From positions 1 through 20,222 of the forward strand of contig CAYMAT010000022.1 of assembly GCA_964388495.1 (NCBI GenBank): a DNA stretch of 20,222 bases. Reading direction: 5' to 3'. A model generated the notes under the pieces. It ran no database searches and had not been told where the DNA came from. It worked only from the letters and a program-made list of their open reading frames with translations. This DNA comes from CAYMAT01 sp964388495 (lineage in GTDB: Bacteria > Patescibacteriota > Gracilibacteria > Peribacterales > Peribacteraceae). Positions within the stretch are counted from its first letter, which is position 1. Each line of letters begins with the position of its first letter. This document shows positions 7,357-14,200 of this stretch, piece after piece. A program made the position numbers and the translations under genes.

Positions 7357-8490
7357 ATGTCCGCAGCGCATCTCATCCTCTCCGACGGTACCGTCTTCTC
7401 CGGAGAGTCGTTTGGTGCTGCGGTGAATAGCGACGGCGAGGTGGTCTTCAATACGGCCATGGTGGGCTACCCGGACAGCTGCACGGATCCCAGCTACCGC
7501 GGACAGATTCTGGCGTTTACCTATCCGCTCATCGGCAACTACGGCGTGCCGGGGGAGGAAATGAACGAGTGGGGGTTCAGCAAAAACCTGGAAAGCGAGG
7601 AGGTGCACGTGCGCGGCGTCATCTGCACGCAGGTGAGTGAGACGCACAGTCATCACCTGGCTAAGATGTCCTTCCCCGAGTGGCTCAAGAAGCACAATGT
7701 GCCGGGCATTACGGGCATCGATACACGCGCACTCACCAAAAAACTGCGCGAGCACGGCGTGATGCTGGGAAGGATCGTTGTGAGCGATGAGCAATCAGCG
7801 GTCAGCGGTCAGCAAGCAGAGAAGATTCAGGATCCTAATACCCGAAACCTTGTCGCTGATGTCTCATGCAAAGAAGTCCACGTGTACAACCCATCTCCCG
7901 CCTCCCAGGACCTGCCGGAGACGCTCACGGTGGTGGCATATGACTGCGGCATGAAGCGCAATATCATCCGGAGCTTCCTCAAGAGAGGCGTGCGGGTGAT
8001 CCGTGTGCCGTGGGATCACGATCTGGACCAGGTGAAAGAGCACTACGACGGCGTCTTCATCAGTAACGGTCCGGGGGATCCCAAGACGTGCGTTCCCACC
8101 ATCAATGCGCTCAAGAAGGCCATCGCCAAGAACATCCCCACATTCGGGATCTGTCTGGGCAACCAGTTGATGGGTCTGGCGGTGGGTGGAGACACCTACA
8201 AGCTCAAGTACGGTCACCGCGGTGCCAACCAGCCGTGCATTGAGGAAAATACGGACACTGCAGGTCGTTGCATTATCACGTCGCAGAACCACGGATTTGC
8301 CGTCAAAGAGGAATCACTCCCCGCTGGCTGGAAAATCTGGTGGCGGAACGCTAACGACGGCACCCTGGAGGGCATTCGTCACGATTCCGGCAGGTTCTTT
8401 GCAGCGCAATTCCATCCGGAAGCCACGCCGGGTCCGGAGGATGCAAACTATCTTTTTGACGAGTTCATCGATTTAATGAAGGGAATGTGA
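7357..8490 (+). CDS. carA: Carbamoyl-phosphate synthase small subunit (glutaminase)
   Basis: A 377-aa glutamine-hydrolysing subunit of carbamoyl-phosphate synthase, which passes ammonia to CarB for pyrimidine (and arginine) synthesis in the cytosol. The N-terminal CarA domain (about 1-140) starts with LILSDGTVFSGESFG and holds GEVVFNTAMVGY and GIDTRALTKKLRE. The class I amidotransferase domain (about 190-377) has SNGPGDP, the nucleophile Cys266 in GICLGN, QNHGFAV, and His353/Glu355 in QFHPEA, matching the E. coli positions closely. Length is typical. The start at 7357 is chosen because family homology begins there; the frame is open upstream to 7162. A copy of the short repeat family (7782-7819) is translated in frame between the two domains (DEQSAVSGQQAEK), in a region that varies in the family. 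carB is not in the window. The promoter suggests leaderless expression. Confidence 0.97.
   Translation: MSAAHLILSDGTVFSGESFGAAVNSDGEVVFNTAMVGYPDSCTDPSYRGQILAFTYPLIGNYGVPGEEMNEWGFSKNLESEEVHVRGVICTQVSETHSHHLAKMSFPEWLKKHNVPGITGIDTRALTKKLREHGVMLGRIVVSDEQSAVSGQQAEKIQDPNTRNLVADVSCKEVHVYNPSPASQDLPETLTVVAYDCGMKRNIIRSFLKRGVRVIRVPWDHDLDQVKEHYDGVFISNGPGDPKTCVPTINALKKAIAKNIPTFGICLGNQLMGLAVGGDTYKLKYGHRGANQPCIEENTDTAGRCIITSQNHGFAVKEESLPAGWKIWWRNANDGTLEGIRHDSGRFFAAQFHPEATPGPEDANYLFDEFIDLMKGM
7782..7819 (+). repeat. Short dispersed repeat copy inside carA
   Basis: GAGCGATGAGCAATCAGC followed by GGTCAGC twice and AAGCAG. It is the best copy of the family also seen at 9300, 9702, 9990 and (inverted) 10377. 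It is translated in frame as an Ser/Gln-rich linker of CarA and does not disturb the catalytic motifs. Confidence 0.75.
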
Positions 8491-8494
8491 TTAG

Positions 8495-8577
8495 TAATTC
8501 GTGATTTGTCCCCCTTTTTTGTAGTAGTCTGTTTCTAGATTTACCAATAACGAATTACAAGTTACGAATAACGAATT
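8495..8577. repeat. Inverted/direct AATAACGAATT repeats in carA-FNR spacer
   Basis: TAATTCGTGATT (8495-8506) is the inverted match, 11 of 12, of AATAACGAATTA (8546-8557). AATAACGAATT recurs at 8567-8577, 21 bp downstream, directly against the ATG of the next gene. A CCCCCTTTTTT tract lies between the arms (8510-8520). The spacer thus holds almost nothing but this element; it may form a hairpin that separates the two genes. Confidence 0.7.
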
Positions 8578-8579
8578 TC

Positions 8580-9299
8580 ATGCCTATCCCGACCTTCACC
8601 ACCACCTGCCTTTCACAAAAGACTGTTGCCAAGGATGTGATTGAATTGCGCGTGCAAAAACCTGAGGGATTCACGTTCAAGCCGGGTCAGTTTGTGCTGT
8701 TCCAGGTTCCGCTTGTGGATAACCCGTCAGACATTCAACCTCGTGCGTACTCCATCGCCTCTGCTCCGCATGATTGCGAGCTTCTTTTTTTGATCAAATT
8801 ACTTGAACAAGGAAGAGCCAGCAATTGGCTGCGAACAACCGTGAAAGAAGGAACACAATTTGTGTTCACTGGACCATTCGGGAATTTCGTTTTAGCCCCA
8901 GAAGAAGAGAAAAAACTCTTATTTGTGGCAACGGGAACAGGCATGGCACCCTTCCGGAGTATGTGGAGGGATCTCTGCAAAAAAGGGGATAAGCGACCCA
9001 TCGATATCGTGCTGGGAACCTACAATGAATCCTGCATCTTCTGGTCGGAAGAATTTGCACAACTCACCCAGGACTATCCCCGTATTTCCCTCCATATCAC
9101 GCTCTCAGAACCAGGTACCACATGGACGGGGCACCGCGGATGGGTGCAGAAGATACTGCCGAGTATCGTTCACCATGATTTTTCACAGTCCGTCCTGTAT
9201 GCATGCGGGAACCCGTCTATGACCAAAGAGATCAAGATGCTTGCCGTCGAGCAGTGGGGCATGGATAAAAAATGTGTTCATGTGGAAGGATATGTGTAG
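8580..9299 (+). CDS. FAD/NAD(P)H oxidoreductase, ferredoxin-NADP reductase family
   Basis: A 239-aa flavoprotein that would move electrons between NAD(P)H and a one-electron carrier such as ferredoxin or flavodoxin. The FAD-binding barrel (1-105) holds KPGQFV, the flavin motif RAYSIAS at 55-61 and GPFGNF at 98-103. The NAD(P) domain (110-239) holds the nucleotide loop GTGMAPFRS at 119-127 and YACGNPSM at 207-214. There is no 2Fe-2S domain, and the length is normal for stand-alone reductases of this type. The C-terminus is VEGYV. The exact electron partner and NADH/NADPH preference cannot be read. It follows carA by 89 bp of repeat sequence, has no clear Shine-Dalgarno, and its stop abuts a repeat array shared with convergent purN. 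Confidence 0.92.
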   Translation: MPIPTFTTTCLSQKTVAKDVIELRVQKPEGFTFKPGQFVLFQVPLVDNPSDIQPRAYSIASAPHDCELLFLIKLLEQGRASNWLRTTVKEGTQFVFTGPFGNFVLAPEEEKKLLFVATGTGMAPFRSMWRDLCKKGDKRPIDIVLGTYNESCIFWSEEFAQLTQDYPRISLHITLSEPGTTWTGHRGWVQKILPSIVHHDFSQSVLYACGNPSMTKEIKMLAVEQWGMDKKCVHVEGYV

Positions 9300-9364
9300 A
9301 GCAATGAGCAGTTAGCAGTTAGCTCATAGCTCATAGCTCATAGCTCATAGCTCATAGCTCATAG
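9300..9364. repeat. Repeat array between convergent stops, with AGCTCAT heptamer x6
   Basis: The whole spacer between the FNR stop (9299) and the purN stop (9365) is repetitive: AGCAATGAGCAGTTAGCAGTTAGC, related to the dispersed family, then six perfect head-to-tail copies of AGCTCAT (9321-9362). The AGCT units are self-complementary, so weak hairpins are possible on both strands. Confidence 0.9.
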
Positions 9365-9982
9365 CTATAATGCTTGCTCTCCTTTCTCGATCATCTGCAA
9401 CAGCTTTGGATACCATTCTCTTTCCAATGCCTGCACATGGTCGCGCACGGACTGGGGGGTGTCGGTTGAGGTAATTGGACAGGTTTTCTGCAGGAGAATT
9501 TTCCCCGTGTCCACGCCCTCGTCCACCAGGTGAATGGTGATGCCGGTCTCTTTTTCCCCCGCCGCTAACACCGCTTCATGGACCTTCATACCGTACATGC
9601 CCTTGCCTCCAAATTTGGGCAGGAGGGCGGGGTGCACGTTGATGATCCGGTTCTTCCATTTTCCAATGAACCACGGTGTGAAAATGAACATCCAGCCTAA
9701 TGAAGCGATGAGCAATGAGCGATCAGCGGTTAGTATGCGCTGATGTGTCAACTCCATCACTGCTTTATGAATACGTTTATCGTAGGACTCCCGGTCTTCG
9801 TTGTCCTGTTTTTCCACAATCACCACGGGAATACCCGCAGCCTGTGCTTTTTCGATGCACCCGCGGTCCTGCCTGTCCGTGACAAGACCCAGGCAGTGTG
9901 CCTGGAGCTCGCCTTTCTGCATTGCCTCAATCACCGCTTGGAACGTGGTGCCGCGGGAGGAACTGAGTACGACGAAGTTCAT
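9365..9982 (-). CDS. purN: Phosphoribosylglycinamide formyltransferase
   Basis: A 205-aa GAR transformylase, the third step of de novo purine synthesis, which transfers a formyl group from 10-formyl-tetrahydrofolate to GAR in the cytosol. The N-terminus MNFVVLSSSRGTTFQA is the phosphate-binding start of the family. The catalytic triad is present: Asn115 and His117 in INVHPALLPKF, and Asp154 in HLVDEGVDTG. Length is normal despite an extra segment (about residues 79-91, THQRILTADRSLL) just before the conserved IASLGWMF strand, which is encoded by a copy of the dispersed repeat. Upstream lies 18 bp with a T7 tract and another repeat copy after the four-helix gene, with no Shine-Dalgarno. It is the last gene of a leftward unit with the CofE-like and four-helix genes. 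Whether the insertion affects activity is unknown, but all key residues are kept. Confidence 0.95.
   Translation of the reverse strand: MNFVVLSSSRGTTFQAVIEAMQKGELQAHCLGLVTDRQDRGCIEKAQAAGIPVVIVEKQDNEDRESYDKRIHKAVMELTHQRILTADRSLLIASLGWMFIFTPWFIGKWKNRIINVHPALLPKFGGKGMYGMKVHEAVLAAGEKETGITIHLVDEGVDTGKILLQKTCPITSTDTPQSVRDHVQALEREWYPKLLQMIEKGEQAL
9702..9744 (+). repeat. Short dispersed repeat copy inside purN
   Basis: GAAGCGATGAGCAATGAGC, then GATCAGCGGTTAG and TATGCGCTGATG. Same family as the carA copy. Read on the minus strand it is in frame and adds about 12 residues to PurN relative to the E. coli protein as I recall it, between the substrate-loop region and the strand leading to the catalytic Asn. 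Confidence 0.75.
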
Positions 9983-9989
9983 AAAAAAA

Positions 9990-10019
9990 GCGATGAGAAA
10001 TCAGCGGTCAGTCGTCAGG
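9990..10019 (+). repeat. Short dispersed repeat copy at the four-helix gene 3' end
   Basis: GCGATGAGAAATCAGCGGTC followed by AGTCGTCAGG. On the minus strand it encodes the last residues (LTTDR) and the TGA stop of the four-helix protein and extends to within 7 bp of the purN start codon. Confidence 0.75.
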
Positions 10020-10366
10020 GTTTTATGTAATGAATAAAGCATCTTACTCATTTCATCTGCATCCTTAAGCAATTTGTCTATTCTATCGCTAGAGGCATAT
10101 TCCAGGTTTCTTGCGAGCAGCAATTGCGTTATGCATTCCGCAAGAGATCCGCGCGAAATAAGCAAAAAATGCGCGAATTCCTTATCCGTTGTTCGTTGAC
10201 TTCCTTCTGCGATGTTCGATGGAATAGAAACTGCAGCTCGTCGTATCTGAGCAACTAGGCCATAGAGCTCTTCCTTTGGGAATTTGCGTGTCAGCACATG
10301 AATCTGTTCTGCCCATACCAGGCTCTTTTGCCATACCTGCAATTCGGTAAAAGGCATTCGTAACAT
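10001..10366 (-). CDS. Four-helix bundle protein (S23 / 23S rRNA-IVS family)
   Basis: A 121-aa member of the four-helix bundle family (TIGR02436 type), first known from ORFs in intervening sequences of 23S rRNA and related to the Avd accessory protein of diversity-generating retroelements. The family signature is clear: FTELQVWQKSLVWAEQI, LTRKFPKEELYGL, QIRRAAVSIPSNIAEGSQR, KEFAHFLLISRGSLAE and TQLLLARNLEY. Family members form basic pentameric barrels; their cellular role outside retroelements is poorly known. The ATG at 10366 has AGGA 7 bases upstream. The last residues and stop come from a repeat copy, and an inverted copy lies just upstream, so the gene is bracketed by repeats. It interrupts an otherwise metabolic leftward run (CofE-like to purN). 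No reverse transcriptase or rRNA is in the window. Confidence 0.93.
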   Translation of the reverse strand: MLRMPFTELQVWQKSLVWAEQIHVLTRKFPKEELYGLVAQIRRAAVSIPSNIAEGSQRTTDKEFAHFLLISRGSLAECITQLLLARNLEYASSDRIDKLLKDADEMSKMLYSLHKTLTTDR

Positions 10367-10376
10367 GTGTAAATCC

Positions 10377-10404
10377 TAGCGTTCATCGCTTATCGCTCAA
10401 AGCT
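10377..10404 (-). repeat. Inverted copy of dispersed repeat
   Basis: On the minus strand AGCTTTGAGCGATAAGCG followed by ATGAACGCTA, related to the GCGATGAG core. It covers the last codons and TAA stop of the CofE-like gene. It is opposite in orientation to the copy at 9990, so the two face each other across the four-helix gene. It is more degenerate than the others. Confidence 0.5.
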
Positions 10405-11157
10405 GTTCGCTTTCATTATCTCCCGGAACAAATCCTCCCGCTCATCCATCGCGTCCACCCAACCGCAGAAATCGGAAGAGGGGAGTCCGTGCCCGCGTGC
10501 GATGACGGCCGGAATGGCCTCCGCTGCATTGCCCATCACCATGTTTCCCGCAATCGCCAACTGATCCGCCACGGCTTCCACCGTGATGCGCATTTTTTTG
10601 CCGAACAAGTCCTCTTCCCCCTGGAGTGGGCGGAATGGGTCTATGCCTGCGCAACTGAGCGCGAAGGCGGTTACGCCGCGGCGGCGCGGGATGCAGCAGG
10701 AATCGGTGATGACCACAGGCATTCCCATCAGTTTTTCGCGTAGTGTAGCTGCGCTCCCTACAGGATCTTTTGGCCAACCTATGCAGAAATCTTTACCAAT
10801 ATTCGATTCGTCCAGACCGGCGTTGGGTACCAGTAACTGCCCGTGCATGCCCGCTGGAAATAACTCTGTGAGAAGCGCTCCCGGTGCCGTGCCCACCACC
10901 CGGCCCTGCAGTCGTTTTGTCTCCGCAAGCACGGCTTCCATGAACCCTTCGGACCGACCGGTTTTTGCCGCATACGCGCGCGCCTCCGGAGTGATGGAGA
11001 GCCTGCTCAGGAGGATCGCCGCGTTTTCCGCCGTTGCCACGGCCTTGGAGGAGACAATGACGATGTCTCCGGCACGGAGTGCTGCCGACTTCCGGAGTAC
11101 GGAGGCCACGTCATCCCCTGGACGAATCACCGGAGTGTTGATGGGAAGTAATTCCAC
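10390..11157 (-). CDS. CofE-like gamma-glutamyl ligase homolog
   Basis: A 255-aa protein matching the F420-0:gamma-glutamyl ligase (CofE / FbiB N-terminal) family, which adds glutamate to the F420 side chain using GTP. Family features along the sequence: GDDVASVL (14-21), DIVIVSSKAVATAEN (31-45), NAGLDESNI (112-120), ITDSCCIPRRRGVTAFALSCAG (150-171, split here by memory of the family as DTNGR-x-FRRG), DLFGKKMRITVEAVADQLA and AIPAVIARG (214-222). The active-region Asn-Gly-Arg of classical CofE is replaced by Cys-Cys-Ile-Pro-Arg, so substrate use may differ. Start is GTG at 11157, six bases after TACAAT. The TAA stop lies in a repeat copy. No other F420 gene is visible, and F420 synthesis is not expected in CPR-like bacteria, so another glutamylation substrate is possible. 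Confidence 0.85.
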   Translation of the reverse strand: MELLPINTPVIRPGDDVASVLRKSAALRAGDIVIVSSKAVATAENAAILLSRLSITPEARAYAAKTGRSEGFMEAVLAETKRLQGRVVGTAPGALLTELFPAGMHGQLLVPNAGLDESNIGKDFCIGWPKDPVGSAATLREKLMGMPVVITDSCCIPRRRGVTAFALSCAGIDPFRPLQGEEDLFGKKMRITVEAVADQLAIAGNMVMGNAAEAIPAVIARGHGLPSSDFCGWVDAMDEREDLFREIMKANSFER

Positions 11158-11163
11158 AGTCTA

Positions 11164-11169
11164 ATTGTA
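11164..11169 (-). promoter_or_regulatory. -10 element (TACAAT) for the CofE-like unit
   Basis: Minus-strand TACAAT ends 6 bases before the GTG at 11157, so the transcript would begin at or within a base or two of the start codon. An A8 tract lies upstream in place of a clear -35. Confidence 0.5.
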
Positions 11170-11250
11170 CAACAATCTCAGATTTTTTTTGCTGCGCAAC
11201 ACTACCTTAATTGTGGAGGGCTCCCAAGCATGTCACCGGGAATCCTCCGC

Positions 11251-11259
11251 TGCTACAGT
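11251..11259 (+). promoter_or_regulatory. Extended -10 (TGCTACAGT) for the surface-protein operon
   Basis: TGC-TACAGT fits TGnTAtaaT and ends 7 bases before the ATG at 11267. Predicted transcription start coincides with the start codon. It also argues against the longer frame that is open from 11165. Confidence 0.55.
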
Positions 11260-11266
11260 GGCATCC

Positions 11267-14200
11267 ATGTTTGGGCGTCTCCTCGCCGGTGTTTCCGCTG
11301 TAGCTGTGGTTTCGGCTCTCTCGGTTTTTGTGGCGTTGAGCGGGGTGCGGGGTCCGCAGGAGAGGGGACTGCAGCTGCGGGGACAGGTGGGATGCGGAGA
11401 CCAGATCCATTTGCCGCTCGTGGGAGATTCTTTTGATGTTTCCGGAAACGGACATGACGGAACGGAGGTGGGTGATGTGACCTATAACGGTTACGGGGCC
11501 CATTTTGGCGGTACCGACGATGCGAATGCGGGCAGTATCACGTTCACTCCCCTAGCAATGACCCTGCCCTACACCATCAGTTTTTACTGGACGGGTGATG
11601 CGGGGATCACGGGCTGGAGCGATTGGGTAAGCGCGGGTACGGACATAGGCCCCCACCGGAGTCCGGGGGACCTTGCCCAGTTTTACCCTGATGGCGATGG
11701 ACCAGCTGTGGCCACCAATGGGACGACTACCAACTTCATCCAGTATGTTTTCAACACGGATAACACCGTAACCATCTGGGTGGATGCCAGTTCCATCACC
11801 GTTCCCGTCGATCCCGGCAACGCGGGTTTGGCGTGGGACCGTATTGGTTGGTCGCGCACGGACGGCTTGCATGAATGGACGCGCGGGTCTATGAGCGATT
11901 TCATCATCAACGGATGCCCTGCGGCAGGGGGCGGCTCCTCGTCTTCGGCAACGATCACCTGCGTGAATTGCACCTGTCCGTCCGGAACCACATTTCAAGT
12001 CACGACCACAGGTTTGAGTAACCCCGATGTCTCCGCCGCCTGTCCGGATGTGACATGTCCAGATTTGCAGAATCCCTCGCTGCCCAATTTTTCCGATTTC
12101 GCTTACCTAAACTCCAACGCCTGCGTCTGGTATCACTCTGGGGTCTGTACCGGTTATGACACGTACAATCACCACTTGTGGTCGCTCCAGAAGGACGATC
12201 CCATTGTCTTGGGGGATCATCTGGTCTTGTGGAACGTGGACAATGCTCGCTTTAAATTTGTCGGTGCCCCGGAAGATTTCAATTGCAATGGCGATAACAC
12301 GTTCGTTCTCGATAGTCCGCTGGGATACACCCCGCTATGCGATGAGCCCAGTTCCGTGATTGTGACGGCCATTCCGCCCGGCGTGGGGGTGGGGTATCCC
12401 ATCTGCACATCATCCTCTTCCAGCGGCGGAGGCGGAGGCAGCTCCTCGGGCGGCAGCTCATCGGGTGGCAGCTCATCGGGTGGCAGTTCATCGGGAGGCA
12501 GTTCATCGGCCTGTACCAATAACGGCAATGCCTGTTCGGTAAACGGCGACTGCTGCAGCAATTTCTGCAATCCGGATACACTGGTCTGTCAGGACACGCC
12601 TGTCTGCGGTAACGGCGTCCAGGAATACGGCGAGGACTGCGACGACGGTAAAACGTGCGCCGATGCCACATCCTGCACGGGCAGTGCGGACTGCGAAGGG
12701 CACGAATATGCTTACGTGGGAGCGGCTTTTGACAATACCTGCGTGGAGCGCAACGAGGACAGCTGCACCAACGGGTGTCTGCTCAACATCTGCGGCGATA
12801 CCTACGTGGATCACGCGTTTGAAGACTGTGACGACGGGAATTTCGACAACACCGACGGCTGCAACAACAGCTGCGCCCTCGCGTCCTGCGGAAACTCCAT
12901 TGACGGCGAGCAGTACAGCCAGACATGTTCGGCGGATTCCGACTGCACCAACGGTGTCTGCGTGGCGGGATATTGCAAGGAGCAGTGCGACAACGGCGCC
13001 GGCAACGGCGCTGCCGGTAACACTTGTACGGCGGCCTGCCGCACCGCAAGCTGCGGGAACGGATTTATCGAACAGCTAGCCACATCCTGCACCACTCAAG
13101 CACAATGCGCGGCAGGCATCTGCACGGGCGGTTACTGCGTGGAAGACTGCGACGACGGTGCAAATAATGGAGCTGCGGGTTCTTCCTGCACCGCAGAATG
13201 CCGCACGCCCACCTGCGGAAACGAGGCGGTGGATACTTACGGCGACAATATTTCCTGCACTACGGACCAGCAGTGCATTGATCTTGTCGCGGGCCGCTGC
13301 ACGGGGGGGCGCTGCGTGGAGGATTGTGACGATGGCAACGCCATAGACGGGGACGGCTGCAACCTGCATTGCCAGAGTGAGATGTGCGGCAACATGTACA
13401 AAGATACGTACGCCACGGTGCCCGCCTGCAGCAGTGATGACGACTGTCCCTATGGCTCCTGCAACGTGGGAACAGGACTCTGTGTGGATCTCTGCGATGA
13501 CGGTGATGCCGTCGACAGCAATGGCTGCAACAATGCCTGCCGCTGCTCGTCCGGCAACTGCGCCCCCGGTTGGCTTTTGTGCGCCAACGGATCAACCACC
13601 TGCACAATGGATGAAACATTCGGCACGTGTGACGCCATGCCCAGCAGCGTTCCCATTACGCTGAACATTGGATTCACGTGTGGATGTCCGGATAGCGGCA
13701 GCGGTACACCCGATTGTTCCGCGGGCGGTTACACTCATGCCATCACGGATGCCGGAACAAGCGCCACATGCACCTGCGTGCAGACGGCATCGGGTTTGGC
13801 CACTTGTACTTCCACCGTGCCTGTGACGGACCCGTCGTTTGATTGCTCCTTTACCTGCAATGACGCGTCGGATGTGATTTTCGCGCGATGGCTTTCCTTT
13901 GGATCTCTTTGTGCATACGTGCCGGGTTCCTCGTCAAGCTCCACGAGCTCCAGCTCCACGAGCTCTTCTTCCTCCAGCACCAGCAGCTCGTCTAGCTCCA
14001 GCTCCTCCTCCAGTAGCTNNNNNNNNNNNNNNNNNNNNNNNNNNNNNNNNNNNNNNNNNNNNNNNNNNNNNNNNNNNNNNNNNNNNNNNNNNNNNNNNNN
14101 NNNNNNNNNNNNNNNNNNGTTCGTCTTCGAGTAGCTCGTCCTCGTCCTCCAGCAGCTCCAGTTCTTCCAGCAGTTCCAGCTCCTCGTCCTCCAGCAGTGC

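Noticed and set aside
7782..7819. Repeat as a net insertion in CarA
   Set aside because: Compared with E. coli CarA from memory the loop is about the same length, so here the repeat may have replaced or drifted into a variable linker; only purN shows a clear length gain.
9321..9362. CRISPR array
   Set aside because: Units are 7 bp without spacers; it is a simple tandem repeat and there are no cas genes.
10001..10366. Avd protein of a diversity-generating retroelement
   Set aside because: Same fold family, but no reverse transcriptase and no template/variable repeat pair is visible in the window.
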